64,000 bases of DNA from Nitratireductor pacificus pht-3B (GCF_000300335.1 NZ_AMRM01000017.1:50085-114084), one strand, 5' to 3'; counted from the stretch's first letter, positions 20,308 to 31,632 are shown. Numbers and translations: made by a program. Notes: generated by a model from the letters alone, not told the origin.

Positions 20308-20802
20308 GTGCTTTTGAACACCATCGTCAATCTGCCGATCATCGGCGGCATTCTCAATCCCGTCATCCCGCCGCGCGGCCAAGAACCACCGCAGGAACCG
20401 CCGCAGGAATCGACACCGGCACCGCCGGTGGGCAACGATCCCGGCAATGCTGCGGGCGATCCCGGTCATGGTCAGGTGGAAGATCCCGCGCCGCACGACC
20501 CCGGTCAGGTCGGCGGCGAACCCGGCAGGATTCCGTCCTGGGCCGCCGGCGGCGCCATCGTTCCGGAGACGGTGGACATGGGTGTCGAGGCGCTCGACGA
20601 CGATTGGGCCCGCCGGGCCGCTTTGGCCATGCAGGAGAACGAGCGTGTCTCGCGCATGATCGACGAGATGGCCGCGCCGAAGGCATCCGAGGCTCTGGCC
20701 CTCCTGCGCCACGACGACAGCCCGCGCAGCGATCTCCGGTCCGTCATCGCCGCCTATCGGGAGAACGAAGCATCCGACGAAGGGCGGAACGCCGCCGCGT
20801 GA
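20308..20802 (+). CDS. Hypothetical protein with proline-rich linker
   Basis: 164 residues starting at a GTG at 20308 with a strong GGGGGA site seven bases upstream. A short hydrophobic N-terminus (LLNTIVNLPIIGGILNPVI) is followed by a low-complexity Pro/Glu/Gly linker (residues about 22-75, with PPQEPPQES) and a helical acidic C-terminal half. This resembles a membrane- or surface-anchored protein with a flexible stalk, but the N-terminus is not a standard signal peptide. Both this and the preceding small protein end in similar Asn/Arg-Ala-Ala-Ala tails. Function unknown. Confidence 0.55.
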   Translation: MLLNTIVNLPIIGGILNPVIPPRGQEPPQEPPQESTPAPPVGNDPGNAAGDPGHGQVEDPAPHDPGQVGGEPGRIPSWAAGGAIVPETVDMGVEALDDDWARRAALAMQENERVSRMIDEMAAPKASEALALLRHDDSPRSDLRSVIAAYRENEASDEGRNAAA

Positions 20803-20845
20803 CAGGCGATATGACGCCCCGGTGACTTTGCGGGGCCGGCGCGGC

Positions 20846-21721
20846 TCACTCGCCGCGTCCGCCACGCTCGCGCAGCGGCACGATCACCTCGCCTGGATCG
20901 CGGAAGAAGCGCGCGATGTCGATCGGCTCCGGGTCGATCGCGATCCCGGCCCGCACCGGCCTGCCGAGCAGAAAGCCCTGCACCAGATCGGCGCCCACCG
21001 TGCGCGCCACGTTCAGGTGCTCGGCGGTCTCTATGCCCTTGATCAGCACCTGCACGCGCTCGCGCTGCAAACCGCCGATCAGCTTGGCGAGCAGCCGCGT
21101 CGCCGCGTCGATCCCGGCGATCCTGCGAAACCAGCCGCCGTCGACCTTGACCACGTCCGGCCCGATCCGCTGGATCCGGTCGAGCACCGAATGCCCCGGA
21201 CCGAAATCGTCGATCGCCAGCATCAGTCCGGCATCGCGCAGCGCCTCCAACAGCCGCTGCGGGACATCCTCGTCACGAACGTCGCGCGCGATGAAGCCGC
21301 AGAACACATGGTCCGGCATCAGGTCGGCATCGACGATCAGTCCGGCCATGAAGCGCATCTGCGCAATGGCGTCCTCCCGGTCCCCGCGCGCACCGACGTC
21401 GCAGTTCAGGTGAAGCTGGAGATCGTCCATGCCCACATGATGAAAATTGCCGATATGCAGCGCCCGGCACAGCGATTTCGCAGGCCCCTGCCGCTCCACG
21501 GCGAGGCCCGCCAGAAAGGCGTCGGGCGCCATGGCCTCCTGGTCGAGCCAGGGCTGGACGAAACCCTCGACGCCGACCGGGATCAGCATGTTCCCCGACA
21601 GGCGGAAGATCGGCTGATACATGGTCCTAAGCCGGTATGGTCCCAGCAGGCCGGTCTCCAGCCCGATTTCGTCGACGATGATGGAGCCCTCGGGCAGGCC
21701 GGGTACCTTGAATGCCGCCAT
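20846..21721 (-). CDS. Degenerate EAL-domain protein, probably not catalytic
   Basis: 291 residues, an EAL c-di-GMP phosphodiesterase fold. Compared with the downstream neighbour the motifs sit at the same positions: EGF 52-54 in place of EAL/EGL, Asn106, DDFG 171-174, Lys192 and Gln248 are kept. The glutamate of the EITE motif is gone (GFIA at 142-145), and the first Glu of the EGIE motif is Lys (KGIE at 228-231). Family knowledge says both glutamates are needed for metal binding and catalysis. It probably binds c-di-GMP or a partner without hydrolysis. It starts three bases after the stop of the upstream EAL gene, so the pair is an operon. Confidence 0.85.
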   Translation of the reverse strand: MAAFKVPGLPEGSIIVDEIGLETGLLGPYRLRTMYQPIFRLSGNMLIPVGVEGFVQPWLDQEAMAPDAFLAGLAVERQGPAKSLCRALHIGNFHHVGMDDLQLHLNCDVGARGDREDAIAQMRFMAGLIVDADLMPDHVFCGFIARDVRDEDVPQRLLEALRDAGLMLAIDDFGPGHSVLDRIQRIGPDVVKVDGGWFRRIAGIDAATRLLAKLIGGLQRERVQVLIKGIETAEHLNVARTVGADLVQGFLLGRPVRAGIAIDPEPIDIARFFRDPGEVIVPLRERGGRGE

Positions 21722-21724
21722 GGT

Positions 21725-22657
21725 TCAGGCTCCGCGCCGGCCGAAAACCCGGCCAGCCCGTGGCGCTTTCGTCTGCGGCGGCGCCATCTCCGGCTCGACG
21801 CGCTCCGCCACCAGTGCCGGACGTGCCAGGATCTCGCGACGCACCGCCTCGCGCGCCGCCCTGAACTCGTTGAACGCCGTGGGCGCCAGTTGCGGGCGTG
21901 CCAGCGCGAAGCCCTGCACCATCGAGACACCGCATTGCTCCGCGAGCTCCACCTGGCGGCCGTCCTCGATCCCCTCGAAGACGGTCCGGATGTTCCGCTT
22001 CGAGAAGGCCTGGACCATGTCGGTCAGGAGAGCGATGCCGGGAGCGGAGCCGAGCAGGCGTCCTGTCCACTCGCCGTCGAACTTGACGATGTCGGGAGCC
22101 AGCGCCTCGATGCGCTGCATGTCGGAACTCTCGGCGCCATAATCGTCGACCGCGACCCTGTGGCCGTAGTCCTTCAGCGCCCTGACGAAGTCGAGCAGCG
22201 TCTCGTCCGAGCGGGTCTCCTGCTCGGTGATCTCGCAGACCACGCGCCCCGGCTCAATGCCGGCTTCCTTGAGGACGATCTGCGTGTCGCGCAGCGCGCT
22301 CTTGCCGGCGGCCGCCCCGGTGAAGTGCGAGGGGTCGAAATTGACGAACAGCGCGGCCTCCGGATCCAGTCCGGAGTTCGCGTCGGCGCCCGCATTGAGC
22401 AGATGCAGCGTCCGCGCCAGCGTCTCCACATGGAACCGGTCCACCTCCGGCACGCTGGAAAAGAAGATGCCGGGAGACACCGGCTGGCCATCGCGAAAGG
22501 GCCGCACCAGCCCTTCATAGGCCGTGGCGAGCAGTCTTCCATCGCGGAAGGAGAAGATCGGCTGAAAGGCGCTTTTCAGCGTGTAGGCGCCCCAGACGCC
22601 GACCGCCGTGCCGTCCGGCTGGCGAATGATATGGGCCAGGCCGATGCTGCGCGACAT
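21725..22657 (-). CDS. EAL-domain c-di-GMP phosphodiesterase
   Basis: 310 residues. The EAL domain begins near 25 (YTLKSAFQPIFSFRDG) and retains EGL 48-50, Asn106, EITE 142-145, DDYG 171-174, Lys192, EGIE 228-231 and Gln248. All canonical metal and catalytic positions are present, so it is likely an active phosphodiesterase producing pGpG. No membrane or sensor domain is attached, and a basic, Pro-rich tail of about 50 residues follows. It is first in a two-gene operon with the degenerate copy and is divergent from aatA. Confidence 0.92.
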   Translation of the reverse strand: MSRSIGLAHIIRQPDGTAVGVWGAYTLKSAFQPIFSFRDGRLLATAYEGLVRPFRDGQPVSPGIFFSSVPEVDRFHVETLARTLHLLNAGADANSGLDPEAALFVNFDPSHFTGAAAGKSALRDTQIVLKEAGIEPGRVVCEITEQETRSDETLLDFVRALKDYGHRVAVDDYGAESSDMQRIEALAPDIVKFDGEWTGRLLGSAPGIALLTDMVQAFSKRNIRTVFEGIEDGRQVELAEQCGVSMVQGFALARPQLAPTAFNEFRAAREAVRREILARPALVAERVEPEMAPPQTKAPRAGRVFGRRGA

Positions 22658-22791
22658 GCTGCGCTTCCCTAATCGTCATGAATCAATCCGCCCAACACTC
22701 GCACCGAACGCCTTTATTGGCCGTTAACGGTCTGGTTCAATCGCCGAATGCGCGTTGCGCCTTGCGATTCTCGGCGCGATCGGACATGTAG

Positions 22792-24042
<1,251 letters not shown>

Positions 24043-24062
24043 CGCCTTCCGGCGCGAAGAAT

Positions 24063-24102
24063 CTATTGCGCCGCAAAAAACGCTTTGCGGCGCAATAGTC
24101 TT
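24063..24102 (+). terminator. Strong terminator after aatA
   Basis: A 15-bp perfect stem, CTATTGCGCCGCAAA (24063-24077) with TTTGCGGCGCAATAG (24084-24098), loop of six, then TCTT. It isolates aatA from the following GGDEF-EAL gene. Confidence 0.85.
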
Positions 24103-24166
24103 AACGCCCCGTTAACGTCTGATCCTGCTTTCTCCCTATCGGAAAATACGAGGAGCAAGTGGGGGC

Positions 24167-25717
24167 ATGAGCATTCTCGCCACCGTCCATAAGCATGGCG
24201 GGCCGGTCTACGTTGGCGTTCAGACGCTTCTGATATCGGGCACCGCGACCGCCGCGCTGGCCATGCTGCTGCCGCCGCAGGAGAACACCCTCACCGGCTG
24301 GCTTCTCGTCATCTGCCTTGTCCTGACCTCGGCCGGCGTCGCCCTTCTCGACTATCTGCGGCGCAACGTCATTCACCGGTTGCGCCATGCGGCACGCGTC
24401 GAGGCGGAGCGGCACAAGCTGACCGAGACGGACCTCCTGACGGGCGCCCTGACGCGCGGGCGGTTCCTCGACGAACTCACCACCAGCATCGGCTCCCTGA
24501 CCCGGCCCCGGCGGGTGATGCTGCTCCTGGTCGATGTCGATCATTTCAAGCAGCTGAACGACGGGTTTGGCCACCAGTTCGGCGACGAGGCGCTGGCCCA
24601 TCTCGTCGCCTGCGCCCGCCACTGCTTTCCCGACTGCACCATCGGGCGCCTCGGCGGCGACGAATTCGCCATCCTGATGTATGGCAACGATCTGGCGCGC
24701 TGCCGGACCCGCGCCGGAAAACTGCTCGACATGCTGCAGCGCGGCCGTTCCCGCGAGGGGCACCAGGTGCCGCTCAGCGCATCGATCGGCATCGCAATCG
24801 CCCCGCAGCATGCAAGCAGCGCCAAGGAGCTGCCGCTCCTGGCCGATCTCGCCCTCTATGAGAGCAAGGGTGCCGGGCGCGGGCGCGTCACCGTGTTCGA
24901 CCCGGAGATGCTGTCGGAGAAGCGCCAGCGCCGCTTCATGGAGCGGGAACTACGCGCCGCGATCTACCTCAACGAGCTGGAACTGCACTACCAGCCCGTC
25001 ATCAACGCCGACCGCACGCGCTTCGCCGTCGAGGGGCTGGTCCGCTGGCGGCATCCCGCGCGCGGCATGATCTCGCCCGGCGAGTTCGTTCCCGTGGCCG
25101 AGCGTTCGAGCCTGATCGATCTTCTGGGCGAATGGGTGTTCCGTCGCGCCTGCCTGGACATCGGCCAGTTCGCCGACTGCCGCGTCAGCATCAACATCTC
25201 CGGCGAGCAGCTGAAACGCGATGGGGTGGTCCAGATGCTCGCCCGCGTGCTCGAGGAAACCGGCTGCCAGGCCGAGCGCTTCATTCTGGAGATCACCGAG
25301 ACCGTCGCCACCGCCGCGACGCCCGAGGTGATCGGCCGCATCGAGAAGCTGCGCGCCATGGGCTTCCACGTCGCCCTCGACGATTTCGGCACCGGCCATT
25401 GCGGCTTCAACTACATCAAGACGCTGCCCATCGACTCCATCAAGATCGACCGCAGCTACATCCGCAATCTGGGCGACGACCGCATCGCCCAGGTGTTCGT
25501 CTCTGCCCTGACGCAGATCGCCCGCATCCAGGGCCTGACCATCGTCGCGGAAGGCATCGAGACGGAGATGGAATTCGAGCTCGCCCGCGCCGCCGGCTGC
25601 AACCGCTTCCAGGGCTATCTGCTCGGCCGGCCGGAGGCTTTGCGGCACAACGAGGCGCGCCACGACGAGGCGCCGCGCCGCGAACCCGGCAAACCCCAGC
25701 TCGCCCTCATCGCCTGA
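24167..25717 (+). CDS. Membrane GGDEF-EAL bifunctional c-di-GMP protein
   Basis: 516 residues. Two N-terminal membrane segments (about 14-36 and 43-62), a short linker, a GGDEF domain with an intact GGDEF motif (163-167) and the KQLND substrate region, then an EAL domain from about 262 with EGLVRW, INISGEQL, EITE, DDFGTGH, IKIDRSYI and VAEGIE. Both halves appear catalytically intact. It could make or degrade c-di-GMP depending on signals at the membrane. It is transcribed alone, after the aatA terminator. The two EAL genes 2 kb upstream may be linked functionally. Confidence 0.95.
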   Translation: MSILATVHKHGGPVYVGVQTLLISGTATAALAMLLPPQENTLTGWLLVICLVLTSAGVALLDYLRRNVIHRLRHAARVEAERHKLTETDLLTGALTRGRFLDELTTSIGSLTRPRRVMLLLVDVDHFKQLNDGFGHQFGDEALAHLVACARHCFPDCTIGRLGGDEFAILMYGNDLARCRTRAGKLLDMLQRGRSREGHQVPLSASIGIAIAPQHASSAKELPLLADLALYESKGAGRGRVTVFDPEMLSEKRQRRFMERELRAAIYLNELELHYQPVINADRTRFAVEGLVRWRHPARGMISPGEFVPVAERSSLIDLLGEWVFRRACLDIGQFADCRVSINISGEQLKRDGVVQMLARVLEETGCQAERFILEITETVATAATPEVIGRIEKLRAMGFHVALDDFGTGHCGFNYIKTLPIDSIKIDRSYIRNLGDDRIAQVFVSALTQIARIQGLTIVAEGIETEMEFELARAAGCNRFQGYLLGRPEALRHNEARHDEAPRREPGKPQLALIA

Positions 25718-25913
25718 GCCGCCTCTTGCCGAAAAGCGAAAGCCGTGTGACGATGTTTTTCGGGGAAAGACGGCGCATCGGCATCTCGTGCCGCGCACGG
25801 ATCTCTATCGGGGCCGCATGAAGCCCCGGGCCATCCGCACCGCGCCGTGACCGCGCGACGGCCGCAAGGCCGGCCGCCGCTCATGGAAACGCGTGAGAGG
25901 AGGCCGGTAAACC

Positions 25914-27962
25914 ATGGGAAAACGTGCAGGAGACAGAGCCAGCGGGCCGAAGTGCATTGCCATTGTCGGTCCGTTCGCCAGCGGCAAGACGACGCTGCTT
26001 GAAGCCATACTGGAGCGCACCGGCGCCATAGCGAAACAGGCGCGAACCGGCTCCGGCGGCACGGTGGGCGACCATTCGCCCGAGGCGAAGGCGCACCAGA
26101 TGAGCACCGAGGCGACCATCGCCACGACCCGCTTCATGGACGAAAGCCTCACCTTCGTCGATTGCCCCGGCTCCGTCGAGTTCGCGTCCGAGGCCGATCC
26201 TGTCCTGGCCGCGGTCGATCTCGCCATCGTAGTGACGGAGCCCGACGACAAGAAGACCGCCGCACTGCAACTCATCCTGCACAAGCTCGATGCGCTCGGC
26301 ATCCCGCGCATGCTGTTCCTGAATAAGATCGAGAATGCGGCAACCGGCGTGCGCGAAACGCTGAAGATGCTGCAGCCGGCAAGCGCCGCACCCCTCCTCC
26401 TGCGGCAGATTCCGTTGCGGCAGAATGGCATCGTCACGGGTTCGATCGACCTGGCGCTGGAGCGCGCCTATATCTACCGCGAGCACGCGCCAAGCGAGAT
26501 CGCCCCCATCCCGGGCGACGAGCAGGCGCGCGAGGTCGAAGCCCGCTTCTCCATGCTGGAGACGCTCGCCGATCACGACGACGCGCTGATGGAGCAGTTG
26601 CTCGAGGAGATCGAGCCGCCCCGCGACGCCGTGTTCGACGACCTTGCCGCCGACCTGCGGGACGGCACGGTTACGCCGGTCCTGATCGGCTCGGCGGAAA
26701 AGGGAAACGGCATCCTGCGCCTGCTGAAGGCCATTCGCCACGATGCGCCGGACGTGGCCGCGACACGGACGCGGCTTGGCCTTGCGGAAACCGGCGAAAT
26801 GGTTGCGCAGGTGCTGAAGACGATCCACACGCCGCATGGCGGAAAACTGTCCGTCGCCCGCATCCTCTCCGGCTCGGTGACGGACGCGATGGAACTGCGC
26901 TGCGCCACGGCCTCCTGCAAGGTCTCGGGCATCTACGACCTGCTCGGCCGCGAGCAGGCCAAGCGCCCGAACGCCGCCGCCGGCGACACCGTGGCGCTCG
27001 GCAAGCTTGACGGGATACGCACGGGCGAAACGCTTTCCTCCGGCAAGACCGCGCCCTCCCCGCTCGTTTCCGCCGAAGCGCCGCAGCCGGTCTATGCGCT
27101 GGCGCTCAGCCCGCGCGAACGCAAGGACGAGGCAAAACTCTCCTTAGCCCTGCAGAAGCTGGTCGAGGAGGATCCCTCGCTCGCCATGGAACAGCGTCAG
27201 GAGACCGGCGAGACCGTTCTGTCGGGCCATGGAGAGATGCATCTGCGCGTCACCCGCGAGCGGCTGGAGGGCAAATACCAGATACCCGTCGATGCCGCCG
27301 CCCCCTCGATCCCCTACCGCGAAACCATCCGTAAGGGCACAACGCAGCGGGGCCGCCACAAGAAGCAGTCGGGCGGCCACGGCCAGTTCGGCGACGTGGT
27401 GCTCGACATCCGCCCCCTGCCGCGCGGCAGCGGCTTCGAATTCACCGACACGATCACCGGCGGCGTGGTGCCGAAACAGTACATCCCCTCGGTCGAGACC
27501 GGTGTCCGCGACTATCTGAAGAACGGACCGCTCGGCTTCCCCGTGGTCGATCTGGCGGTCAACCTGTCGGACGGTTCCTACCACTCGGTGGATTCCTCGG
27601 ACATGGCGTTCCAGCTCGCCGGCCGGCTCGCCATGAAGGAAGGTCTCCCCGCCTGCAGCTCGGTTCTGCTGGAACCCGTCCTGAAGGTCGAGATCTACAC
27701 GCCGTCCGATGCCACGGCCCGCGTCACCGCCATCGTCTCGCAGCGGCGCGGCCAGATCCTCGGCTTCGATGCCCGGCCCGGATGGAACGGCTGGGACGTC
27801 GTGCAGGCCATGATGCCGGAGGCCGAGACGGCAAACCTGATCATCGAGCTGCGCTCGGCGACGGCCGGCGTCGCCAGCTATCGCGCCGGCTTCGACCACA
27901 TGGCCGAGCTCACCGGCAGGCTGGCGGACGACGCGATGAACGGGCACGGCAAGGCCGCCTGA
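25914..27962 (+). CDS. Elongation factor G-like paralogue
   Basis: 682 residues, with the EF-G domain order: GTPase, beta barrel, domain III, domain IV and C-terminal. GTPase motifs differ from true EF-G: P-loop GPFASGKTT (19-27) lacks the HVD of EF-G, G3 is DCPG (83-86) instead of DTPG, and G4 is NKIE (137-140) in place of NKxD. Such paralogues (EF-G2 or FusA2-like proteins) are common in rhizobia; their role is not established. GAGAGGAGG lies ahead of the ATG. It stands alone ahead of msrP and not in an str operon. Confidence 0.9.
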   Translation: MGKRAGDRASGPKCIAIVGPFASGKTTLLEAILERTGAIAKQARTGSGGTVGDHSPEAKAHQMSTEATIATTRFMDESLTFVDCPGSVEFASEADPVLAAVDLAIVVTEPDDKKTAALQLILHKLDALGIPRMLFLNKIENAATGVRETLKMLQPASAAPLLLRQIPLRQNGIVTGSIDLALERAYIYREHAPSEIAPIPGDEQAREVEARFSMLETLADHDDALMEQLLEEIEPPRDAVFDDLAADLRDGTVTPVLIGSAEKGNGILRLLKAIRHDAPDVAATRTRLGLAETGEMVAQVLKTIHTPHGGKLSVARILSGSVTDAMELRCATASCKVSGIYDLLGREQAKRPNAAAGDTVALGKLDGIRTGETLSSGKTAPSPLVSAEAPQPVYALALSPRERKDEAKLSLALQKLVEEDPSLAMEQRQETGETVLSGHGEMHLRVTRERLEGKYQIPVDAAAPSIPYRETIRKGTTQRGRHKKQSGGHGQFGDVVLDIRPLPRGSGFEFTDTITGGVVPKQYIPSVETGVRDYLKNGPLGFPVVDLAVNLSDGSYHSVDSSDMAFQLAGRLAMKEGLPACSSVLLEPVLKVEIYTPSDATARVTAIVSQRRGQILGFDARPGWNGWDVVQAMMPEAETANLIIELRSATAGVASYRAGFDHMAELTGRLADDAMNGHGKAA

Positions 27963-28070
27963 CACGGCGGCCCGGCGCGGCACAGAATCGTGAAACGGCG
28001 TGATTTGCGCCGTTTGGCGGAGGCGCTATCAGTAGGCTGGCCGACCATGCCTGGCCGAAAGGGAGAGCCG

Positions 28071-29042
28071 ATGCCCGCAATTCACCGCCGCCCGCGCTGG
28101 GCTCTTGCCGAGAGCCAGTCAACCCCCGAGGCCGCCTTCGAGGGGCGCAGGGCGCTCCTGAAAGGGCTCGGCGTGGTCGCAGGCGCGGCCGTTCTCCCGC
28201 CATCCGGGCGGGCTCAGGACGGCGGCGACGCGGCCGCCCGCACCGCCGGTCTCTACCCAGCCTCCCGCAACGCGGCCTACACGATCGACCGGCCGCTGAC
28301 GCCGGAGGAGGTCAGCAGCGCCTACAACAATTTCTACGAATTCGGCTCGCACAAGCAGATCGCGCGCGCCGCCCAGGCGCTTGCCACCCATCCCTGGGAT
28401 ATCGCGATCGACGGGCTTGTCGAAAAGCCGCTGACGATCGGCTTCGAGGACCTTGTGAGGAAGATGCCGCTGGAGGAGCGGCTTTACCGCCACCGCTGCG
28501 TCGAAGCCTGGTCGATGACCGTGCCGTGGACCGGCTTTCCCCTTTCGGCGCTGCTGGCATTCGCGAAGCCGACATCCGCCGCCCGCTATGTCCGCTTCGA
28601 AACCTTCAACGACCCGGGGGTTGCGGGCGGCCAGAAGCAGGTCTGGTATCCATGGCCCTATGTCGAGGGCGTGACCATGGAGGAAGCCGCCAACGATCTG
28701 GCCTTCCTCGTGACCGGCGCCTATAGCAAGCCGCTGGCGAAACAGTTCGGCGCGCCGCTGCGCCTCGCCCTCCCGTGGAAATACGGCTTCAAGTCGATCA
28801 AGTCGATCCGCCGGATCACCTTCACGGACGAGCAGCCGGTGAGCTTCTGGGAGGAGATCGCCGCCGGCGAGTACGGTTTCTGGGCCAATGTGAACCCCGA
28901 GGTCCCGCATCCCCGCTGGAGCCAGGCAGAGGAGCGCGTGCTCCACACGGGCGAAACCGTGCCGACGCAGCTCTTCAACGGCTACGGCCCCGAAGTGGCC
29001 GCTCTCTATGCGGGAAGGGAGGACGAGGCGCTCTACAGGTGA
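28071..29042 (+). CDS. msrP: Protein-methionine-sulfoxide reductase catalytic subunit MsrP
   Basis: 323 residues from the ATG at 28071 with GGGAG upstream; an earlier start adds non-family residues. A twin-arginine signal (RRALLKGLG at 26-34) ends near GRAQ49. The molybdopterin-binding SUOX fold follows, with the Mo-ligating Cys143 in YRHRCVEAWSM and LPWKYGFKSIKSI. It reduces methionine sulfoxide in periplasmic proteins. The heme partner MsrQ is usually next door but no gene for it is visible; the next transcript is on the other strand. It lies directly beside the AbcR small RNA region. Confidence 0.93.
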   Translation: MPAIHRRPRWALAESQSTPEAAFEGRRALLKGLGVVAGAAVLPPSGRAQDGGDAAARTAGLYPASRNAAYTIDRPLTPEEVSSAYNNFYEFGSHKQIARAAQALATHPWDIAIDGLVEKPLTIGFEDLVRKMPLEERLYRHRCVEAWSMTVPWTGFPLSALLAFAKPTSAARYVRFETFNDPGVAGGQKQVWYPWPYVEGVTMEEAANDLAFLVTGAYSKPLAKQFGAPLRLALPWKYGFKSIKSIRRITFTDEQPVSFWEEIAAGEYGFWANVNPEVPHPRWSQAEERVLHTGETVPTQLFNGYGPEVAALYAGREDEALYR

Positions 29043-29069
29043 CCGTCGCCGGGCAGCGGAACGCCGGCG

Positions 29070-29184
29070 AAAAAAAAGCCGGATCACGAAGACCCGGCTT
29101 AAGTCATTGGAAGTGCCATAAAGGCGAAACCTCCAGAGGGGAACACTCGCGGGGGCAAATGGGAGGAGAACGCCCCCGGGAGTG
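29070..29184 (-). ncRNA. abcR: AbcR-type (alpha-r15) trans-acting small RNA
   Basis: A transcript of about 110 nt is predicted on the minus strand. A 13-bp stem with one mismatch (plus strand 29144-29156 with 29172-29184) presents a loop whose minus strand reads CTCCTCCC, an anti-Shine-Dalgarno motif. A second single-stranded region with CCCCTCTGGAGG follows. It ends in a Rho-independent terminator, a 7-bp stem (AAGCCGG/CCGGCTT, 29076-29082 with 29094-29100) followed by eight T. In rhizobia, Agrobacterium and Brucella, AbcR RNAs sit next to the LysR regulator LsrB/VtlR and silence many ABC-transporter mRNAs. Here one copy is present beside the same regulator. Inference rests on structure and synteny, not on a covariance search. 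Confidence 0.8.
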
Positions 29185-29189
29185 CCTTT

Positions 29190-29218
29190 GATATGGGCAA
29201 TGGCAGCCTAAATAACAA
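29190..29218 (-). promoter_or_regulatory. Promoter of the AbcR small RNA
   Basis: On the minus strand, TTGTTA (29218-29213), a 17-base spacer, then CATATC (29195-29190). Initiation near 29184 would begin at the base of the first stem, as expected. Confidence 0.6.
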
Positions 29219-29240
29219 CCACGTGTTTTTGCAACTCACC

Positions 29241-29265
29241 CATGCAAAAATGCATGCCGATGCAT
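29241..29265. promoter_or_regulatory. Candidate LsrB/VtlR binding site upstream of the small RNA
   Basis: CATGCA, four A, then TGCATG (29241-29256) forms an inverted repeat centred about 64 bases before the predicted RNA start; a second ATGCAT (29260-29265) adjoins it. LysR-type regulators bind palindromes near -65, and LsrB/VtlR is known to activate AbcR genes. No published box was compared. Confidence 0.5.
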
Positions 29266-29287
29266 ATGTCTGCGGGACCGGCCTTCC

Positions 29288-30178
29288 TCAGAACGCCCAG
29301 CTGCGCGATTTCGAGATCAGAAAGTCCCGGAATGCATGGAGTTTGGCCTGATTCTTCATCACGGTCGGATAGCAGAAATAGGTGTCGAACGAGGGCACGG
29401 CGGTCTCCGGCATGAGCTGCACAAGATCGTTGCTCTTGCCCACCATGTAGTCAGGAAGCATCGCGATGCCCGCTCCGCGCTGCACGGCGAGCTTGATCGA
29501 CAGGATGTTGTTGATCTGCAGCGTGGCGATTCGCTTCGACCCTTCCGGTCGCCCCGCCGTCTCCAGCCAGTTCATGTCGCTCAGATGCGCCGGCACCGCC
29601 TCGCCGAAGGTGACGATCCGGTGATTGTCGAGATCGCTGATCGATGTCGGCTTGCCGTAGCGATTGACATAGGAGGGAGAGGCGAACAGGTGGAAATGCA
29701 CGGTGAACAGCTTGCGCTGGATCAGGTCCGGCTGCTGCGGCTGGCGCATGCGGATGGCGCAGTCGGCCTGCCGCATCGTCAGGTCCAGCTCCTCATTGTC
29801 GAGGATCAGCTGCAACTGGATGTCGGGAAACAGCTCGACGAACTCCGGCAGGCGCTCCGTCAGCCATCCCGTGCCGAGCCCCACAGTCGTCGAGACCTTC
29901 AGGAGGCCCGAGGGCCGGTCCTTCGCCTCCGTCAGCCGCACGCGCACGCTTTCGAGCTGCATCAGCACCTCGTGCGCCGTCCGGTAGAGCATTTCGCCCT
30001 GCTCGGTCAGCACCAGCCCGCGCGCATGCCGGTGGAACAGCGGCACGCCCACTTCCAGCTCCAGCGCGCTGACCTGCCGCGAAATGGCCGACTGCGACAG
30101 ATGCAGCGTCTCGGCGGCATGCGTGAACGAGCCGGCCTCTGCGGCGGCGTGAAAAACCCTGAGCTTGTCCCAGTCCAA
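29288..30178 (-). CDS. lsrB: LysR-type regulator LsrB/VtlR
   Basis: 296 residues. The start is a TTG at 30178 supported by GAGGAG nine bases upstream and by the family N-terminus LDWDKLRVFHAAAEAGSFTHAA. A LysR helix-turn-helix (about 1-60) precedes a substrate-binding-like effector domain; IRMRQPQQPDLIQRKLFTVH and PSFDTYFCYP resemble LsrB of Sinorhizobium and VtlR of Brucella. These control AbcR small RNAs, LPS and oxidative-stress genes and are needed for host infection. It follows trxB by 76 bases and is probably co-transcribed; the AbcR RNA lies just downstream. Confidence 0.9.
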   Translation of the reverse strand: MDWDKLRVFHAAAEAGSFTHAAETLHLSQSAISRQVSALELEVGVPLFHRHARGLVLTEQGEMLYRTAHEVLMQLESVRVRLTEAKDRPSGLLKVSTTVGLGTGWLTERLPEFVELFPDIQLQLILDNEELDLTMRQADCAIRMRQPQQPDLIQRKLFTVHFHLFASPSYVNRYGKPTSISDLDNHRIVTFGEAVPAHLSDMNWLETAGRPEGSKRIATLQINNILSIKLAVQRGAGIAMLPDYMVGKSNDLVQLMPETAVPSFDTYFCYPTVMKNQAKLHAFRDFLISKSRSWAF

Positions 30179-30254
30179 CGCCTCGTTCTCCTCTGTCAGG
30201 CGTGTGTCCCGTATAGGAGGCGTTTGTCGCCTCTATGATGGTTCGTTCCCTTTT

Positions 30255-31632
<1,378 letters not shown>

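Noticed and set aside
20822..22672. Plus-strand frame of about 616 codons across the two EAL genes
   Set aside because: Arg/Gln-rich shadow composition; the minus-strand EAL proteins show intact motifs.
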